Shown in pieces: positions 1 to 12,170 of a DNA stretch of 64,000 nucleotides. A model generated the notes under the pieces. The model was not told the origin of the DNA. It saw nothing but the letters and a program-made list of their open reading frames with translations, and ran no database searches. Source of the stretch: Flammula alnicola (taxonomy: Eukaryota; Basidiomycota; Agaricomycetes; Agaricales; Strophariaceae). The position numbers and the translations under genes were made by a program. The DNA is taken from positions 62,001-126,000 of the forward strand of contig JADNRV010000002.1 in NCBI GenBank assembly GCA_015499995.1. The letters are read 5' to 3'. How positions within the stretch are numbered: the first letter of the stretch is position 1; every line of letters begins with the position of its first letter.

Positions 1-102
1 CCTGTTCCAACGAAGCCTGCGTCAGCCAAAAAGGAGCCTGCGCCAAAGAGCGACTACGATAAATTTGTTGAGGAAATGGGTGATATACTCGGTACCAAGT
101 AG
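1..102 (+). CDS. 3' end of an unidentified gene
   Basis: The first 34 codons are open from the window edge to a TAG at 100-102. The visible tail is lysine/proline/alanine-rich and ends in a short acidic stretch containing YDKFVEEMGDIL, which looks like a small C-terminal helix. The gene starts outside the window, so no domain can be assigned. It reads in the same direction as the F-box gene that follows. That this is coding rests only on the clean open frame and the protein-like tail. Confidence 0.5.
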   Translation, partial: PVPTKPASAKKEPAPKSDYDKFVEEMGDILGTK

Positions 103-438
103 TTCTTACGTTACTGCTCTAATGCTATATCCACCTTTTACTCGTCCCGCTCTTGACATAACTTACTTGCAACATGTAATGTACGTCCAGAGGAAGATTC
201 TCTTTCTTTATTCGCGATCTAACGCCACCATGAGTCTATTCCCGGGTTTTCCGGACCGCTACTAAACATGGAGAAATGATATGTAACGATGCCCTGATCT
301 GCCTCAAGGCCCTCCGTTGTCGTTAAGTACCTCACGCCATGTTTTGAGTCGCTGTATTGATTTCCTGGGGGATATACTACACAGGTGCTTGGCAGGCTAT
401 CTGACCCTACCAGGAAATATTCTACCCTCACATACTGA
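103..438. other. Intergenic / 3' UTR and 5' region of F-box gene
   Basis: No supported gene. Short open frames occur on both strands but none shows protein-like composition or splice structure. The region probably holds the 3' UTR of the gene ending at 102 and the promoter or a short 5' exon of the F-box gene, whose open frame begins at 439 without an ATG. Confidence 0.4.
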
Positions 439-1775
439 ACTAATGAGCGCAGCGGAGACAATTCTTCTTCGACCCAGACCCTACGCAAAACTCTCTGGAA
501 CTCTGCTCCTCCTCCTCTACTACCCCACCCAAAGCCGCTGAAGCCATTACCGGCGGAAATATGGACAGAAATTGTTGCTTTTGCCTATGCTGAAACAACG
601 TCTCAGTGGTCGTGGTCCTTCGTCACTGTCTGCAAGTCATTCCACGTACGCGAAATCCTCTCTTTCCTTGCTTCGCTCTGCTCAAAATGATATTCGTAGG
701 AAATTGCACTTCCTCTTCTTTACGCTTTCGTTCAGATTTCGCAGATATCGACTCTCGCTAAGTTTCACAACAGACTGCACACAGCTGATCAGAAATGGGA
801 CTCTATCAGGCGGATCCCCTACTCCAGTCCCGGACGCTGGGTGCAGAAATTAGATCTCTCCCAGTTGGAATTCCAAGGGCAAGCACCAGCTCTCATTCTC
901 GACTCCCTTCTCACCCACCTGTTTCCCTTGACGCCGTTCCTCTCAACACTCTCCATCAATCCATCGTTCGTGCTGAGTCGCAGGGCTCTCTCATCTTTGG
1001 CTCAGCGAGAAGGGGCAGTCAACCTCCGCTCTGTTTCAGGGCTCAGCTACGTTCCTCCGCAAACATCCATACCGGATGAAGACCCCTTCGTGCAGCTTCT
1101 GAGGCACAGCCCGAATCTCGAAGTATTGGTTATTATTGGCCAAGGACTTGACCCTACTGAACTCGAATTCAACTTTGGAGGCATGGACCTGCCTTCAATG
1201 ATAACTTTCAAGCCCTTACACCTGCCTAAACTCCTGATATTGTCACTTCTTTCCATGCATTCCTCCCCGCTTATGCTCGCCCTACTCCACTCACCCCTTC
1301 CTAGTTTGAGGAAACTAACGATCACACCTTATGACGACATTCCATACCCGGCTTCTCTTGTATCAGAGTTTATTACCATCCACGGAGCCACCCTCACCTC
1401 CTTGCTTTTATTTACACCTAAATCTTGGCCTACGAGATTACGTCCCTCGCCTAACAACCTCTTAGTATGTGGACCCAATCTGAACCACCTCTCGCTCGAA
1501 GCCCCGCTTCCTTCACTCACGCTCACGAAGAAACATAAGCTCCGCATTCTTTCTATTCCTCGACCAAGGTCCGATTTTTGGAGAAACTTCGAACAACTCT
1601 TGCCACTCCTTCCCGATCTTGCAATCCTGCGCGCAAGGATGTCCGTTGGCTGAGGAAGGGGGTATCCACCATGGCCCAGGAAGCCGGCGTTCAAGGAGAA
1701 ATGCGAGAGTGGAAGAGACGCCTTGAAAGAAGAAAAATCCGCCTTGTCGATGCTGACTGGCGTGAACACGCGTGA
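439..1775 (+). CDS. F-box-like protein, one apparent frameshift
   Basis: Likely substrate receptor of an SCF ubiquitin ligase. The first readable exon (to 645) ends with an F-box-like segment, LPAEIWTEIVAFAY followed by VTVCKSF. An intron at 646-699 (GTACGC...TAG) joins to EIALPLLYAF and then a long leucine-rich region with helix/loop periodicity typical of fungal F-box/LRR-like proteins. The frame runs to about 1638 and then meets a stop. The tail RDVRWLRKG to a TGA at 1773-1775 is in the next frame and would be continuous if one G were added in the run near 1638. No ATG lies in the open frame after the TGA at 436-438, so the true start is probably in an unresolved upstream exon. The F-box call rests on motif and layout. 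Confidence 0.65.
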
Positions 1776-2369
1776 GATTTATGTCTTCTTATTTTCTTCC
1801 TAATTTTTCGACATGCTTTCCTGTATTATGTATGATTATGTATGTGTATGTTTCTTTCTGTCCTACTTCAAGTCCGGTTTCATTACCCCCCACCCCTCCT
1901 TTTTATCCCATGTTCTAATCCTTCCGCCTGCTATTCTGACCATGAACCCCCACTCTTGTTCTGCTCACGTTTTATGTAGCTCGTGCGTTCCTCAATTCCG
2001 GAGAAGCTCATTCCTAAACGAAACCCGGAATTAGGGCTTAGAGCTTTTTTAATCATGTCATCCGTTCTACGGATTATTACCACCTCAAACTACCCTTGTC
2101 ATTGATCAACGTTAACGCTAACGTTGACGCTCTTCGTCGAGTGATACTTCAAGTCGCTTGGAGATCATGGTATGCCGGCTATGACGGAATCAAATATTCA
2201 GATGGCCGACTCGGACTCGGGTGGACCGATCACGAATCGAGTCACTTCGGGCATCGATTATCATTTCAGCCTTCAGGGACAATATAAAAACCGATGAGAT
2301 TCGGTCGACGACACACTGAACAGGTCGCATTCGCCTTGCCAGAAGTTGCTCACTGGACTCTCGTCAAAA
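1776..2369. other. Intergenic region with 3' UTR and PhzF promoter
   Basis: No supported gene. The left part is T/C-rich, as expected for a 3' UTR after the F-box gene. The right part is the presumed promoter of the PhzF gene, with a TATA-like element at 2283-2290. Confidence 0.5.
2283..2290 (+). promoter_or_regulatory. TATA-like element upstream of PhzF gene
   Basis: TATAAAAA about 80 bases before the ATG at 2370. Spacing and strand suit a core promoter for the PhzF-like gene. Inferred from sequence only. Confidence 0.45.
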
Positions 2370-3378
2370 ATGTCAAGTACGCGGGCTCCTTTTGCTTTGG
2401 TGACTGCCTTTACCTCAAGTCCATTTGGGGGCAATCCGGCCGCGGTGGTCTTCTTGGATAGTACCTCCCTCCCTCTGGATTACGTGGGGGAAATAGCAAA
2501 AAATCTCAATCAGCCAATGATGTCGCTGGTTTCAAATACACCTTTGCCTTCTGAAGATGATAAAATCTTGGTTCGCTCCATACGATTTTTTGCTTCCAAT
2601 GGCAAGGAAGTCCCGATCTGTGGACACGCGACGCTAGCAACTGCGCGAGTCTTGTTCTCGTCTCCAGAGGTGCAAGCTAGCGGCGCACATACGATTCACT
2701 TCAAGAACGGCACAGGAGCCACATTGACGGCCGTAAAGCTGGACGACGGATTCATTGAGATCGAACTCCCTTCGACTGTTCCAGGAGACGTATCCGCAGA
2801 TGAACTAGCTAGGTTGAAGACCTTCATCGACAAGGCATTCGGCAGAGACGTCGTCATAAAAAATGTTAAGACCGGGGGTAAAGTATACGAACCATGTACG
2901 TGTTTTCGCCGTTTCAAAAATAAGAGGGTCATTCAAACCTCGTTTCAGACGTGTTGATAGAATTGGATAAAAGCGAGGATCTTGCAGGATCAACTATAGA
3001 CGCAAAGCAACTCGTAAGTGCTTTTGAGATCCTCTCAAATTTGGAGCGACGTCTAATTTCATTCTGAAGATCGGAAATGGTTATGTCGTCAACGTATTAA
3101 CAACCGCATCGCCTGACTCGGACGCGACCTTCGTCTTGCGCATGTTCGCTCCTTCAATGATAGGTGGAACTGGCGAGGACCCTGTGTGTGGATCAGCACA
3201 TGGCCTCTTGGTTCCATACTGGTATTCAAAGTTAGGAATAGCACCAGGGCAAGAAGTCAAGTCGAAGCAAGTCAGTTCTCGTGGAGGAAATCTGAGGGTG
3301 GTCTGGAAAAAAGAGGAAGGCAGGATTAAGCTGCAGGGGCAAACCGTCATTCTTGCGACGGGCGAGTTGCAGCTTTAA
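2370..3378 (+). CDS. PhzF-superfamily protein
   Basis: Member of the PhzF/phenazine-biosynthesis-like isomerase-epimerase fold, two mirrored half-barrels, presumed cytosolic. Three exons: 2370-2895, 2949-3013 and 3070-3378, with GT-AG introns; joined they read cleanly. Family signatures: GGNPAAVV near residue 20, PICGHATLA in the first half, and APSMIGGTGEDPVCGSAHG in the second. The ATG at 2370 follows a TATA-like element by about 80 bases; the TTG 24 bases upstream is not a credible start. Odd point: the segment matching PhzF NLSE, whose Glu is the catalytic acid/base, reads NLNQ here, putting Gln48 at that position. The protein may use another mechanism or be a binding protein. Natural substrates of most eukaryotic members are unknown. 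Family assignment is firm, function is not. Confidence 0.9.
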
Positions 3379-3855
3379 CCGGGCTTAGGTATACCAGTGG
3401 CTTGTAAAAGGGGGCCATGCGATAAAGCATACAGGTAACAGTCCAAGTGACTCCAAATTGGGCCAATGCCTTGGACCACATGCAAGCTTGAAATTGCGTG
3501 GCCCCTCGGAGGTTATTGTTGCCTATTCATGTCAATCATTTCAAGACGATCGGTGTGCGCCACACCTTCCGTAGGTGATAATATCCAATGGGAAGATAAG
3601 GAAGATACTTATACGGGGCCGTGTCACGGCATCACGCAGTTTCAGCATTTCTGGCCCTGTGGCCCTGAAAGCGAGAGATTTACGCTTCACTTTGAGCAGC
3701 GTTTTAACGATCGCTTTTGTTGACTTGCCATATCTGGGCCAGTTGTTACTCCCTTTGTCTGTCATCACCCTATAAATATATGGCGTTCTGCTCCCCATCC
3801 CGCTACATTCCACTCCCAACTCGAACATCCAGCCTGATACCCAAACGCTACTACC
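3379..3855. other. Intergenic, promoter of kinase-like gene
   Basis: No supported gene. A strong TATA element lies at 3771-3780. Short open frames here are not protein-like. Confidence 0.5.
3771..3780 (+). promoter_or_regulatory. TATA box upstream of kinase-like gene
   Basis: TATAAATATA ends 75 bases before the ATG at 3856, which itself sits in a good context (ACCATGG). Sequence-based inference. Confidence 0.55.
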
Positions 3856-4639
3856 ATGGCTACTCTTCAACTGAAGCTAGACGGATATGCCCCCCTTCTT
3901 CGCTCTGCGGATTCGAAGCAAGTCAATTACATCGCTGAAATTTGCGAAATCCTTCGACGACACCCAGGAGAGGCGCGGCCTGACACGTCTGTCGGAGCCA
4001 TTGGGACTTCAGGTCAACGCGCAGAAAAAAAGGTCATCTTCAAGATGGCAGGAGGAATCGAAGCTCTCAAGGTGCTCGAACATGAGTATAGTTTTTACGC
4101 GCAGCATTTGTCCCATCTCCAGGGCACTGTGATCCCTCAGTGCTACGGTCTTTTCAAAGGGACAGTCCACGGTAATCCATTTGGTTGTCTCGTGTTAGAG
4201 AGGTGCGAGGAGACTCCCCGACGTATCGGCCAAGACATAGACGGCGACAACGACGAGTTTATGTTAGTTTTTCTTCTTATCACTGAATTGTTTTCTCTGT
4301 CTGACAACCTTGTTGCATAGTCGTAAATTCATGGTCGGCCTCTGCAAGATACACCAGGCCGGAGTCATGCACAATGGCTTATCGTCCAAGAGTCATATTA
4401 TACGCCAAGGTCGTGAACCAAGAATCATTGATTTTTCGAGCGCGAGCAAGCATGTTTGTAGGGGCGCGGTCCCAGCAATGGAAGAGTCAGGCAGGAGAGT
4501 GCACCCTCAAGCCAGAATCCGTGCATGCCCGGAGCTTGTTGCGCTGGAAGAAACGATCGGCGTCGCAGGTGGCATTCGCACAATGGATCCTGTGTCCAGC
4601 CTTGCGGAAAGTTTCGCGAACCTCTTGAATTTGTTTTAG
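3856..4639 (+). CDS. Small protein-kinase-like protein, probable pseudokinase
   Basis: Two exons, 3856-4262 and 4321-4639, joined by a GT-AG intron into about 240 residues. It resembles the compact kinase-fold proteins that are expanded in Agaricomycetes. A candidate ATP-anchoring Lys lies in EKKVIFKMAGG. LVLERCEE resembles the hinge. HQAGVMHNGL aligns with the catalytic loop (HxD) and IIDFSSA with the DFG region. The catalytic-loop Asp is replaced by Gly (HNG instead of HRD/HGD) and DFG reads DFS. Transfer of phosphate is therefore doubtful and a binding or scaffold role is more likely. The kinase-fold call rests on motif order and spacing. Confidence 0.6.
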
Positions 4640-4697
4640 GTAGATGAAAGGCGCTATTTGAAGTTACAAGGAATCGATAGTTTATTCGTGATGTTCA

Positions 4698-6480
4698 TTA
4701 GACACCGCTATAATTAATGAGGAATTCTTTCTCGAGTGTTGTGATTGCAGCTGAAACTTCGGCTTCGAGATCGTGGTGCCACACGGGTTCCCATAATCCT
4801 GTCAAATGACGCCGCATATCTTGGGCGTTATATTTTCCAGGACCAAAGTTGTCATATATGTTTCCTGCTTCGATGCTTCTCTGTAGAACCATATTGGCGC
4901 GAGAAGGCCTAAGGCCGTCATACACAGCAAGAACCGACTGTCGCAAATTAGCTTGGAAGAACAGGCTGAAAACTAATAATATACCTACATCGAGGTTAGA
5001 TGTCATCGTTCCTGGATGGCCAAGAAGTTGGCACAGAACGTAAACGTCTTCGAAGCCTTGCCCAACCCCGGCGCCTAAGTGCGGAAGCATTGCATGTGCC
5101 TGCAGAAGGTAAGCGATCGTGAAACAGAGGTTCTTTTTAATCTGCTTACTGCATCGCCGATCAGCACGACCTTACCCTTCACAAATGATGAAAGGGGTGG
5201 ATATAATGTATGGATCGACCATCTGCTCGGTTGTTTGATATGCTGCAGAATTGTGGTGGCATCGCTGCCACATTCTTGGAAGGCGTCAAGAAGTTCTTTT
5301 TCATTGACAGATTCGACCCAAGGGTACGGCCGCTCAGGCGATAAGGCCTCGTCGTCGGTTGTTCTGTTAAAGGCTACGACATTGAGCTCATTCCTCGTTA
5401 AGTGACTGCCGCGATGAGATAAGCTGTAGAAAGCATACAATAGTATCACCTCTAATTGGAAATGTGATGATGTGCTAAAAACAGGAGGAATAAGAATTTT
5501 TGTCAGAAAAAAATATTATAAGATGCCTTACTTGACCAATGCCAACCCAGCAATGTGGGCGAGAGCTGACATCCGCTTTCACGCCAGCAGTCTTCAGAGC
5601 GTTAATCGGAACTAGTCCTCGGTAGGCATGCGTGTTCGAGAACCCAAGGCGCGTGGCATCCGCGCCAATGACTGCACTACGAGTGACACTCTTAATACCG
5701 TCAGCTCCAATTACAAGGTCAGCTTCATAGGTAGTGTTATCTGCGAAACGAAGCAGCTGCCGACCAGAAGGAGCTTTCTCTATAGACGTGGCGCGTTTGT
5801 TGAAATGGATAATGCTCGGGTCCAGGAGGGGCACAAGAGCTTCAAGAAAAGCTGGTCTGCCAAAATTTCTCAGTGAATGCAACATGATAAAGGGAACATA
5901 AATTCAAAAGAAACCTGTATATTGCAAGCCCGTCATTCGCCTGCTCCCCAGATGATTCAATGTACTGGAAATGGATTAGTTCGCATGACGATAGATATAA
6001 TTTCCAGGTGACAGACATCAAAAACAATTTCATGACTTCCAGTTGCAGCCACAAAGCAAAATAGGCGTCGACCCGGCTTCCCCTCGTCTGCTTTTTTGAT
6101 AACAACGTCAAGTAAACCCAGTCCTTGTAAGGCGCGAATGGCGTTGGATCCTGATCGTGGCAGTTGTATAAGATACTGTTATGTGGCAAGTCTCTAAGGG
6201 AGTAGATTACCGAGACCAACTCCTGCTCCTACTTCCTCGAACTTCGACTGTAGATTGTTTTGTAAGTTATATAAGAAGGGAACACGTCAAAGTTAAAGGT
6301 GCCCCTCACTGCAGCCTCGAAGACTTTGACACTTATGCCCGCCTTTGTTAAACCGATTGCACTGGATAACGGATAGAGTGAGATCAAGGTGCATTCATTA
6401 AATTAGATGGCGTACCATGCCAGTCCACACATCCCACCACCCACAATGGAAACGCTGAAATCTTTAGACGCCTGTTGCAT
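4698..6480 (-). CDS. FAD-dependent monooxygenase, salicylate-hydroxylase-like
   Basis: Flavoprotein aromatic hydroxylase (class A). It should use NAD(P)H and O2 to hydroxylate a phenolic or related substrate. Ten exons; all nine introns are GT-AG and splice into one clean frame of about 430 residues. Exon 1 (start 6480) carries the dinucleotide motif SIVGGGMCGLA and, over the intron, an acidic FEAA strand end. GAGVGLGSNA follows. IGADGIKS is the DG motif, and KGKVVLIGDAAHAMLPHLG with GQGFEDV is the FAD-ribityl GD motif. The ATG gives a short N-terminus directly before the Rossmann motif, as in the family. It lies tail-to-tail with the kinase-like gene. No biosynthetic core gene is adjacent, so a catabolic or detoxifying role is as likely as a biosynthetic one. 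The substrate cannot be read from sequence. Confidence 0.9.
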
Positions 6481-7128
6481 AACAGTGACAGCCTCTCAGA
6501 ATGTGGAGAATGCTAGAATCCGTCCATCCTGTCACAGTACATTTATGGGGAGGCTTTTCGGTGCGCCTTAGGCTTTCGTGGGTACGAGTTTTACTCCTGT
6601 TACATAGTTCTGATACACGGTCCGTGATAAGATCAGAGTAAATGTGTGGCAAAGGAGCAAAGCCCCGGGCCGGCGTGGAAGCGAGCTCCAGTGCCGCAGA
6701 GGCTCCTGAAGCTGAAGTTGAAGTTGAAGCTTGAAGGCCTGAGGCCTGAACCTTTGAAAGGTCAAGTTCAACACTGCCCATCGTCACGCTCGCCGGAGAA
6801 AACACTGAATGTCTGCATTTTCAATGGAATGCACCCAAGAAAATATCTGGTGGTTGATCTCCATTCAGAAAGAGTGGTTCCCAAGGAGGTCCTCACTGGC
6901 ACGGTCAGCTGGTCAGACTGCTGACACGGTCAAACTCATAAAGAGAGAAAATGCCCGCGCACTGCACATCAGTCCTCCCGTTGAAGCATTTGGATAATGG
7001 CGTCCATGATTAATTTACGTTAATCTACGTCAAGTTGAGTATACAGTGCAATGGTTGGTCAGTAATGGGAGCATGATTTACTATACAAATGCGTCAATAT
7101 TCCAAAAGATGGTCATTGGTTATGATGG
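6481..7128. other. Intergenic; promoter of FAD monooxygenase; hexamer repeat
   Basis: No supported gene. It holds the upstream region of the minus-strand monooxygenase and the 3' UTR of the deubiquitinase. A short GAAGTT/GAAGCT-type repeat lies near 6706-6738. Open frames across it are biased by that repeat and are not credible genes. Confidence 0.45.
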
Positions 7129-10100
7129 TCAAGGAGAATCCAGCATTGTAGGATCAAAGCGTTTAACTGTATCAACTACGTCGGCTCCTTTCCGGGCGAA
7201 AACGAGCTATAAGATGGATCAAACGTGTGCTCAAAATACAATCCCAACGAGAGAACTTACTAGATAAGGATTAGCAGTAGATCCAGTAGTATCTGCAAGA
7301 ACTTCGTCTTTTGAGACAACTGTTACGTCCGAGTCATTGTACTTGAACCATGAGTCTGGCGATTCGGGAAGGTGTCGAGAATAGAAGAAATAATGACCCC
7401 ATGAAGGCGACGAACCCCGATGGATGAAGACAGAAGTAAGCTCGTAGGCAGCTTCTGTACAATCATTCCATATCGACTCTAACTCTTCTTTCAGCAGGTC
7501 CACACGAGCGCGGAGTCGGTCAATTTCAGCGCGAACCCGGATTGTCTCATCGTCCAGCTGCTGGAGCAGTTCGGCATCAATGCCTGGCACCGACCCAGAC
7601 TGTAACTTCAACAAGAAACCGCGCGTGTGTTCGAGGGAAGTGACAAAAGGAGAATCCTGAGTGGTTGAATCAGTATATGATCTGATGAAGTCGAGCACAT
7701 ATATTTACTTTGCCTTCGATGAGGAGACGAATTCGATCTCTACACGCATTAAGTTCTGATTGGATTGCCTTGGATTTAGCTTTCTTCGATGGGTCGGCTG
7801 TATCTAGGAAGCGGTCCATGTAGAGGTTCTCCCCGAATCTCACATAAGCCTGAGATTTGTAAGGTTGCAGAGTTTCGCGGTTGAATTGAACTCGCTGTCA
7901 CGATATTAGGAATGGAAATAATGTCGTAGAACAACTCAAGACAGACCTGGAGCTGAATTTGTAATACGGGCGGAAGATCCACGAGAGTGACTTCCATTCT
8001 GACCTTACGACCTTCGAACTCGACTATGTCATCGAAGTACCCGCTTAGCCCATCATAGATGTCGACACCATCGTTGATTACATTCACAGGTAGATGCGAA
8101 AATAAGTCCTCCTTTTCGTGTATCGAAGATCGCGAGTGCTGGGCATCTGCGCCAGTCAGTCGTTGGCGGATTTTGCCATAGAAGAGGCTGGAATTCGTTA
8201 GAGGAATTAAAATGTCAAAGAGAGAGAAAAAGCACCTTTTAACCACGCTCGTTTTGTCAGAACTCTCGCTCATGTCCTCGAATTTCAGGAGAGCGGTTTC
8301 TATCTGGAACATACAATTATCCATGCACTCTGCAACATCGTGTTGTTTGCCTGATATAAAATTATGTTCAGATTATTGGTGCAAGTGCGTTTTCTTGGAC
8401 TAACCAAACATCATAGTCGAGTCGTTTTGCTCGCGTTTCCGAGGAGGGGGAGGAGGTTTTTGAGTAGCAGGGAGAGAGGACATTTTAGTGTCGCCGTCTT
8501 TATCTGTCGACGAGGAGGCCTCCGCTTGTGAATCAAGAGATGTTATTGGTTCAGGAGAGACCCCGGTTCGAGTCGAAACCACTATGAAATCATCTTTGTC
8601 TTTAGGCGATTGTGATATAGGGCTGTCAACATCCATTTCGCTGAGTTGACGATCAAGATCCCGCGGTCGTTTCCCAAGAACAGAACTGGATGACCTTCCT
8701 GGAGATAGTGAAACATGCGACGACCCAAGTATTCCGGTTCGAGAAGGACCATCTTCGACAAGGGTAGCATCTGTGTCGTTCGATGACTCTGTTCCACCCT
8801 TATCGACCTCGTCCTCTTCTTCATCTCTTGATGTAACCAGAGCTAGCTTGGCCAGCTCTATGGTTGGAGTGACAGCAGCAGTTTCGCTATATTCGAGGTG
8901 GAAGAATAGATCTGCAAGCTGGTTGATGACTGCGAATTAACAAGTCAAACGAGAAAACGGCGAAGAAGTCGATTTCCTTAGGCCTACATTTTCGTGATCG
9001 AATAATTTCGCGTCTAGTGACTAATCTTCCACCAACGCGATGCCGCTTCAAGTCTTCATCGGACAATTTCTCGTCGTCGAGTGCTTTGAGATCCAATTTT
9101 GACATGGGTAACACTGCTTCTCGAAGGTCCTTGATGGTATAGAAGTACTGCAGATAAACATATATCAGTGTAAGGAGGTTGCAAGCAAGGCATATTTACC
9201 TGCAATAATGAATTGAGATAACAAGTGTTTCCTAGTTGGTTAAGGCCGCGAGGCAGGTCGGGTCTGGTTGGAACAACGACATCACCAGCTACAACGATGC
9301 CTCCGTGATTAACGTCATTTTATATCAATATTTATGAGCGACGCACGATCCTGCCCGGATGAAATGAACTGGCGCAGACGGTCACTGTCCCGGACTTCTG
9401 CAATAACCATCATAGCTTCTCGCATTTTGTCTAGTTGCATTGGCGTTTCCTCGAGCTAGGATTATATGATTAGCTGCAGCAATAAACCGGAAAAGGCAGT
9501 CAACAACCCTCATATTGTACACCGTAATCAACATGTAATCATCGACGTCTTTGGGAATTTCCAGGGTATCATAAGCTCGATCAGGATTCATGTACTTGTT
9601 CTTGCCGCTTTCCCAAGCTCTCCTTAATTTGATGCTGCCTCGTGATTCCGCAAGTATTCTGAACGAGTCGTTAGCGAGTCGATGTGTTTCGGAACCGTGA
9701 TCGTGATCACGCCACGCCCGTTTGACGCAATCCTTCCAAGCATTCTCGACGAACTCGTCTGGGATTTCCTCGTCGTACTCCACACCGAGGACATTCTCGA
9801 CACCAAATCCGAGAGTAATGGCCGCCGTAGTGACATCCTCTAACGTAAAACGTTCTCGAGATTGCTCCATAACCAGCAATTCTTGGAGTTGTGTAGGACA
9901 GCTCCCATATTCCTGGAGTTGTTTCACTATGTTTGTCAAATATGTGAAGTATTTCGGCGTTCCAACAGGATCACAACGACATTGTGCCAGATATGCAAAT
10001 GCCAACAAATCTTTTAAGTTCACAAGTCAACAAATGCAAAGGTGAGGGCAGCAGAAGAACACACCCCCGGAATATGTCGTCGGAGTCAAACCAAGACCTC

Positions 10101-12170
10101 GCCATGCTGCATCTAGGGGTCGGACAGCGTCTAACATGGTATCGGAAAGTCCTCCTCGTGGAACTATTAAAGTGTCGTTCAGACTTTTAATTAAAATGCG
10201 AAGTTGAATTTCGACCAACTTTGATCAGCGTGTGCGCCAATGGCAGTTTGATACATTTCCCTTGCACTGTCAAGCTGAACATGAAGTTTGAAATCCTTCC
10301 ATTCTTTGAAATGAGACGCTGTAGAAGGCGATGAGCAAAGGAAGGGGACGCGCCCAGGAAATGATTACCATGAACGCGTTTGAAGTCTGTGAGCCAACCA
10401 CCGATCTCCAACCATGCCCGGAGTAGTTTCCGCCGGCTTTGCTTTCCTGCTGGGGTGGCCAAGTCGGTAGCCGGAGGCTTGAGTGTGCTATCGCGGTCCA
10501 CAACTTCTTCGATAAAGCCCAGGAGTTCAAAAATGCGCTTACTAGATAAATCTGAGTCCAAATCAAAGTAATTCGATATACGCCACTGCTTACATGTTGG
10601 GACTCCAGCCTACTTTGCTTTGAAACCCTGAGCTCATCACTTTGATCATTCGGTTATTGCCTTTCCATAATTTATTTTCCAGCGCACTGCAATATTCGTG
10701 AAATTTGGAAGGAATAACGAGGAAGAGGGCTTACATTAAGAAAGTCTCGAAAGCAAGAGCAATCGCATGTTCACCGGTCTTGCCAACGGGAGGATGCCCT
10801 CGCTTATCGCGCAGCAGTTCTTCGATGTGTTTTCGAGGAATGACTCCTGGGATAACCCCCGAAGCAACACAATAGAAAGAACACTGGCAACATACATAAA
10901 GGTCAAGTAGTTTGCCCTCTTCGTCCGGTCCATCTGCGTCATTCTCATTCAGCAGTTCGACATCTTCGGCATTAATGGCGCTAATATTCAAATCAGTTGT
11001 CATTATGGTGCCAACGCGTCGCTTTTGTTTAACCGTCTCGAGAGATTGCCATTCATCTTGACGGAAAGGCGGAGTCAACTTGTGACTGTCAACTGCTTTT
11101 TCGTACTTGTGGAAGTGATGTGTCTTGTTGGTCTTGCCGAAAGGGTGTTCTCCGTCGTCAATGCATGATGGAGTCCTTCTACGACGAGCCTGATCCGGAA
11201 GAGCGGGGTTCTGGCCATCTATGTAGGATTGTGCGAGAGGAGGCGCCACAGATGACGATTTCCAGCTAAGAATAACCCAGCCGTTGTCTTTGGGGCAATA
11301 GTAAGCGTTTGGGTGTGGTACTGACATCCGAATTTCGTTTTCCGACGGAGGAGGCGATAGGTCATTTGGCGGATGCTGAGCGCCTGAGGAGCTGGAGGAG
11401 GAAGTTATCGAAGGGCCGGCGCCAGGTGCCTGATCCTTTGAAATGCTCGGCGTTGGAGGTGTGTTGCTTATCGCCGATACACTGGGGAAAGAAGTAATGT
11501 TCACAGAAAATAAGGAATGGTGAGGGTCATGGAGCGCTTCTGCCAACACAGGAGCGAGCATTCCAGATCCCGGACGCTTGATCTTTTCGCGTTCTTCTGG
11601 GTTCCACCAAAGTGACTCTTGATGATTATCGCGTCCGTCGATCGTGAAGTCATGGTCGATGCGACTCGAACTCAAGTAGTCCATTGAATCGAAATCTAGT
11701 GCATTGCTTGTGCTTCCACTACCCGTAGCCCAATTCGATGTAGTCGTGTTTTGCCAACTGGCAGTGTTAGACGACCAATTCCCGTCTGCTGCCCAATTGC
11801 TATTCACGTCAGTCGAATAAGGAGTGGTTATGTTATCGGCCCAGTGATGGGTATCTGTCTGGGGTATGAGATCCGGCACCATGTCGTCGTCCTCTGCGAT
11901 TTGATCTTCCAAAACCAATTCGGGCTCTCGAAATCCTGGAGAATGACTAATGGACGAAGATTCATATCGCGGAGGGGGAACATATGCTGTATGATTTGAC
12001 CCAGGATTCTTCGGTCTAGATGGTAATGGTGGGGGCTTTGTTGTAGCATAGAAACTGGCTGTTGGAACGGGTGAGGGGCTAGAGACTGTAACTGGTGTAC
12101 TGGGTCTCTGCGAAGGTGCACCGGGTGTTGGGAGCGGGCGCCTAGCCTTTGGGGTATCCGAGTGATCCAT
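7129..12170 (-). CDS. Ubiquitin carboxyl-terminal hydrolase, Ubp2/USP25-28-like
   Basis: Cysteine deubiquitinase of about 1,450 residues with some 12 introns. The long N-terminus (start 12170) is disordered and Pro/Ser/Thr-rich, followed by a conserved region with YVCCQCSFYCV. The middle carries helical segments around DLLAFAYLAQCRCDPVG. The catalytic domain begins with the Cys box LNQLGNTCYLNSLLQ (Cys codon at 9221-9223) and has a long insert rich in Ser/Asp. It then has QHDVAECMDNC, and ends with the His box GHYFFYSRHL and NPYLLVFARK. Stop at 7129-7131. Insertion pattern and length fit yeast Ubp2, which edits K63 chains; that substrate preference is family knowledge. Two apparent one-base gaps near 10302 and 10222 interrupt the middle, and the junction near 10570 is unclear. 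Catalytic Cys and His are intact. Confidence 0.88.

Noticed and set aside
2370..6480. Secondary-metabolite gene cluster (PhzF-like, kinase-like, FAD monooxygenase)
   Set aside because: No core synthase, transporter or cluster regulator is present and the flanking genes are F-box and deubiquitinase genes.
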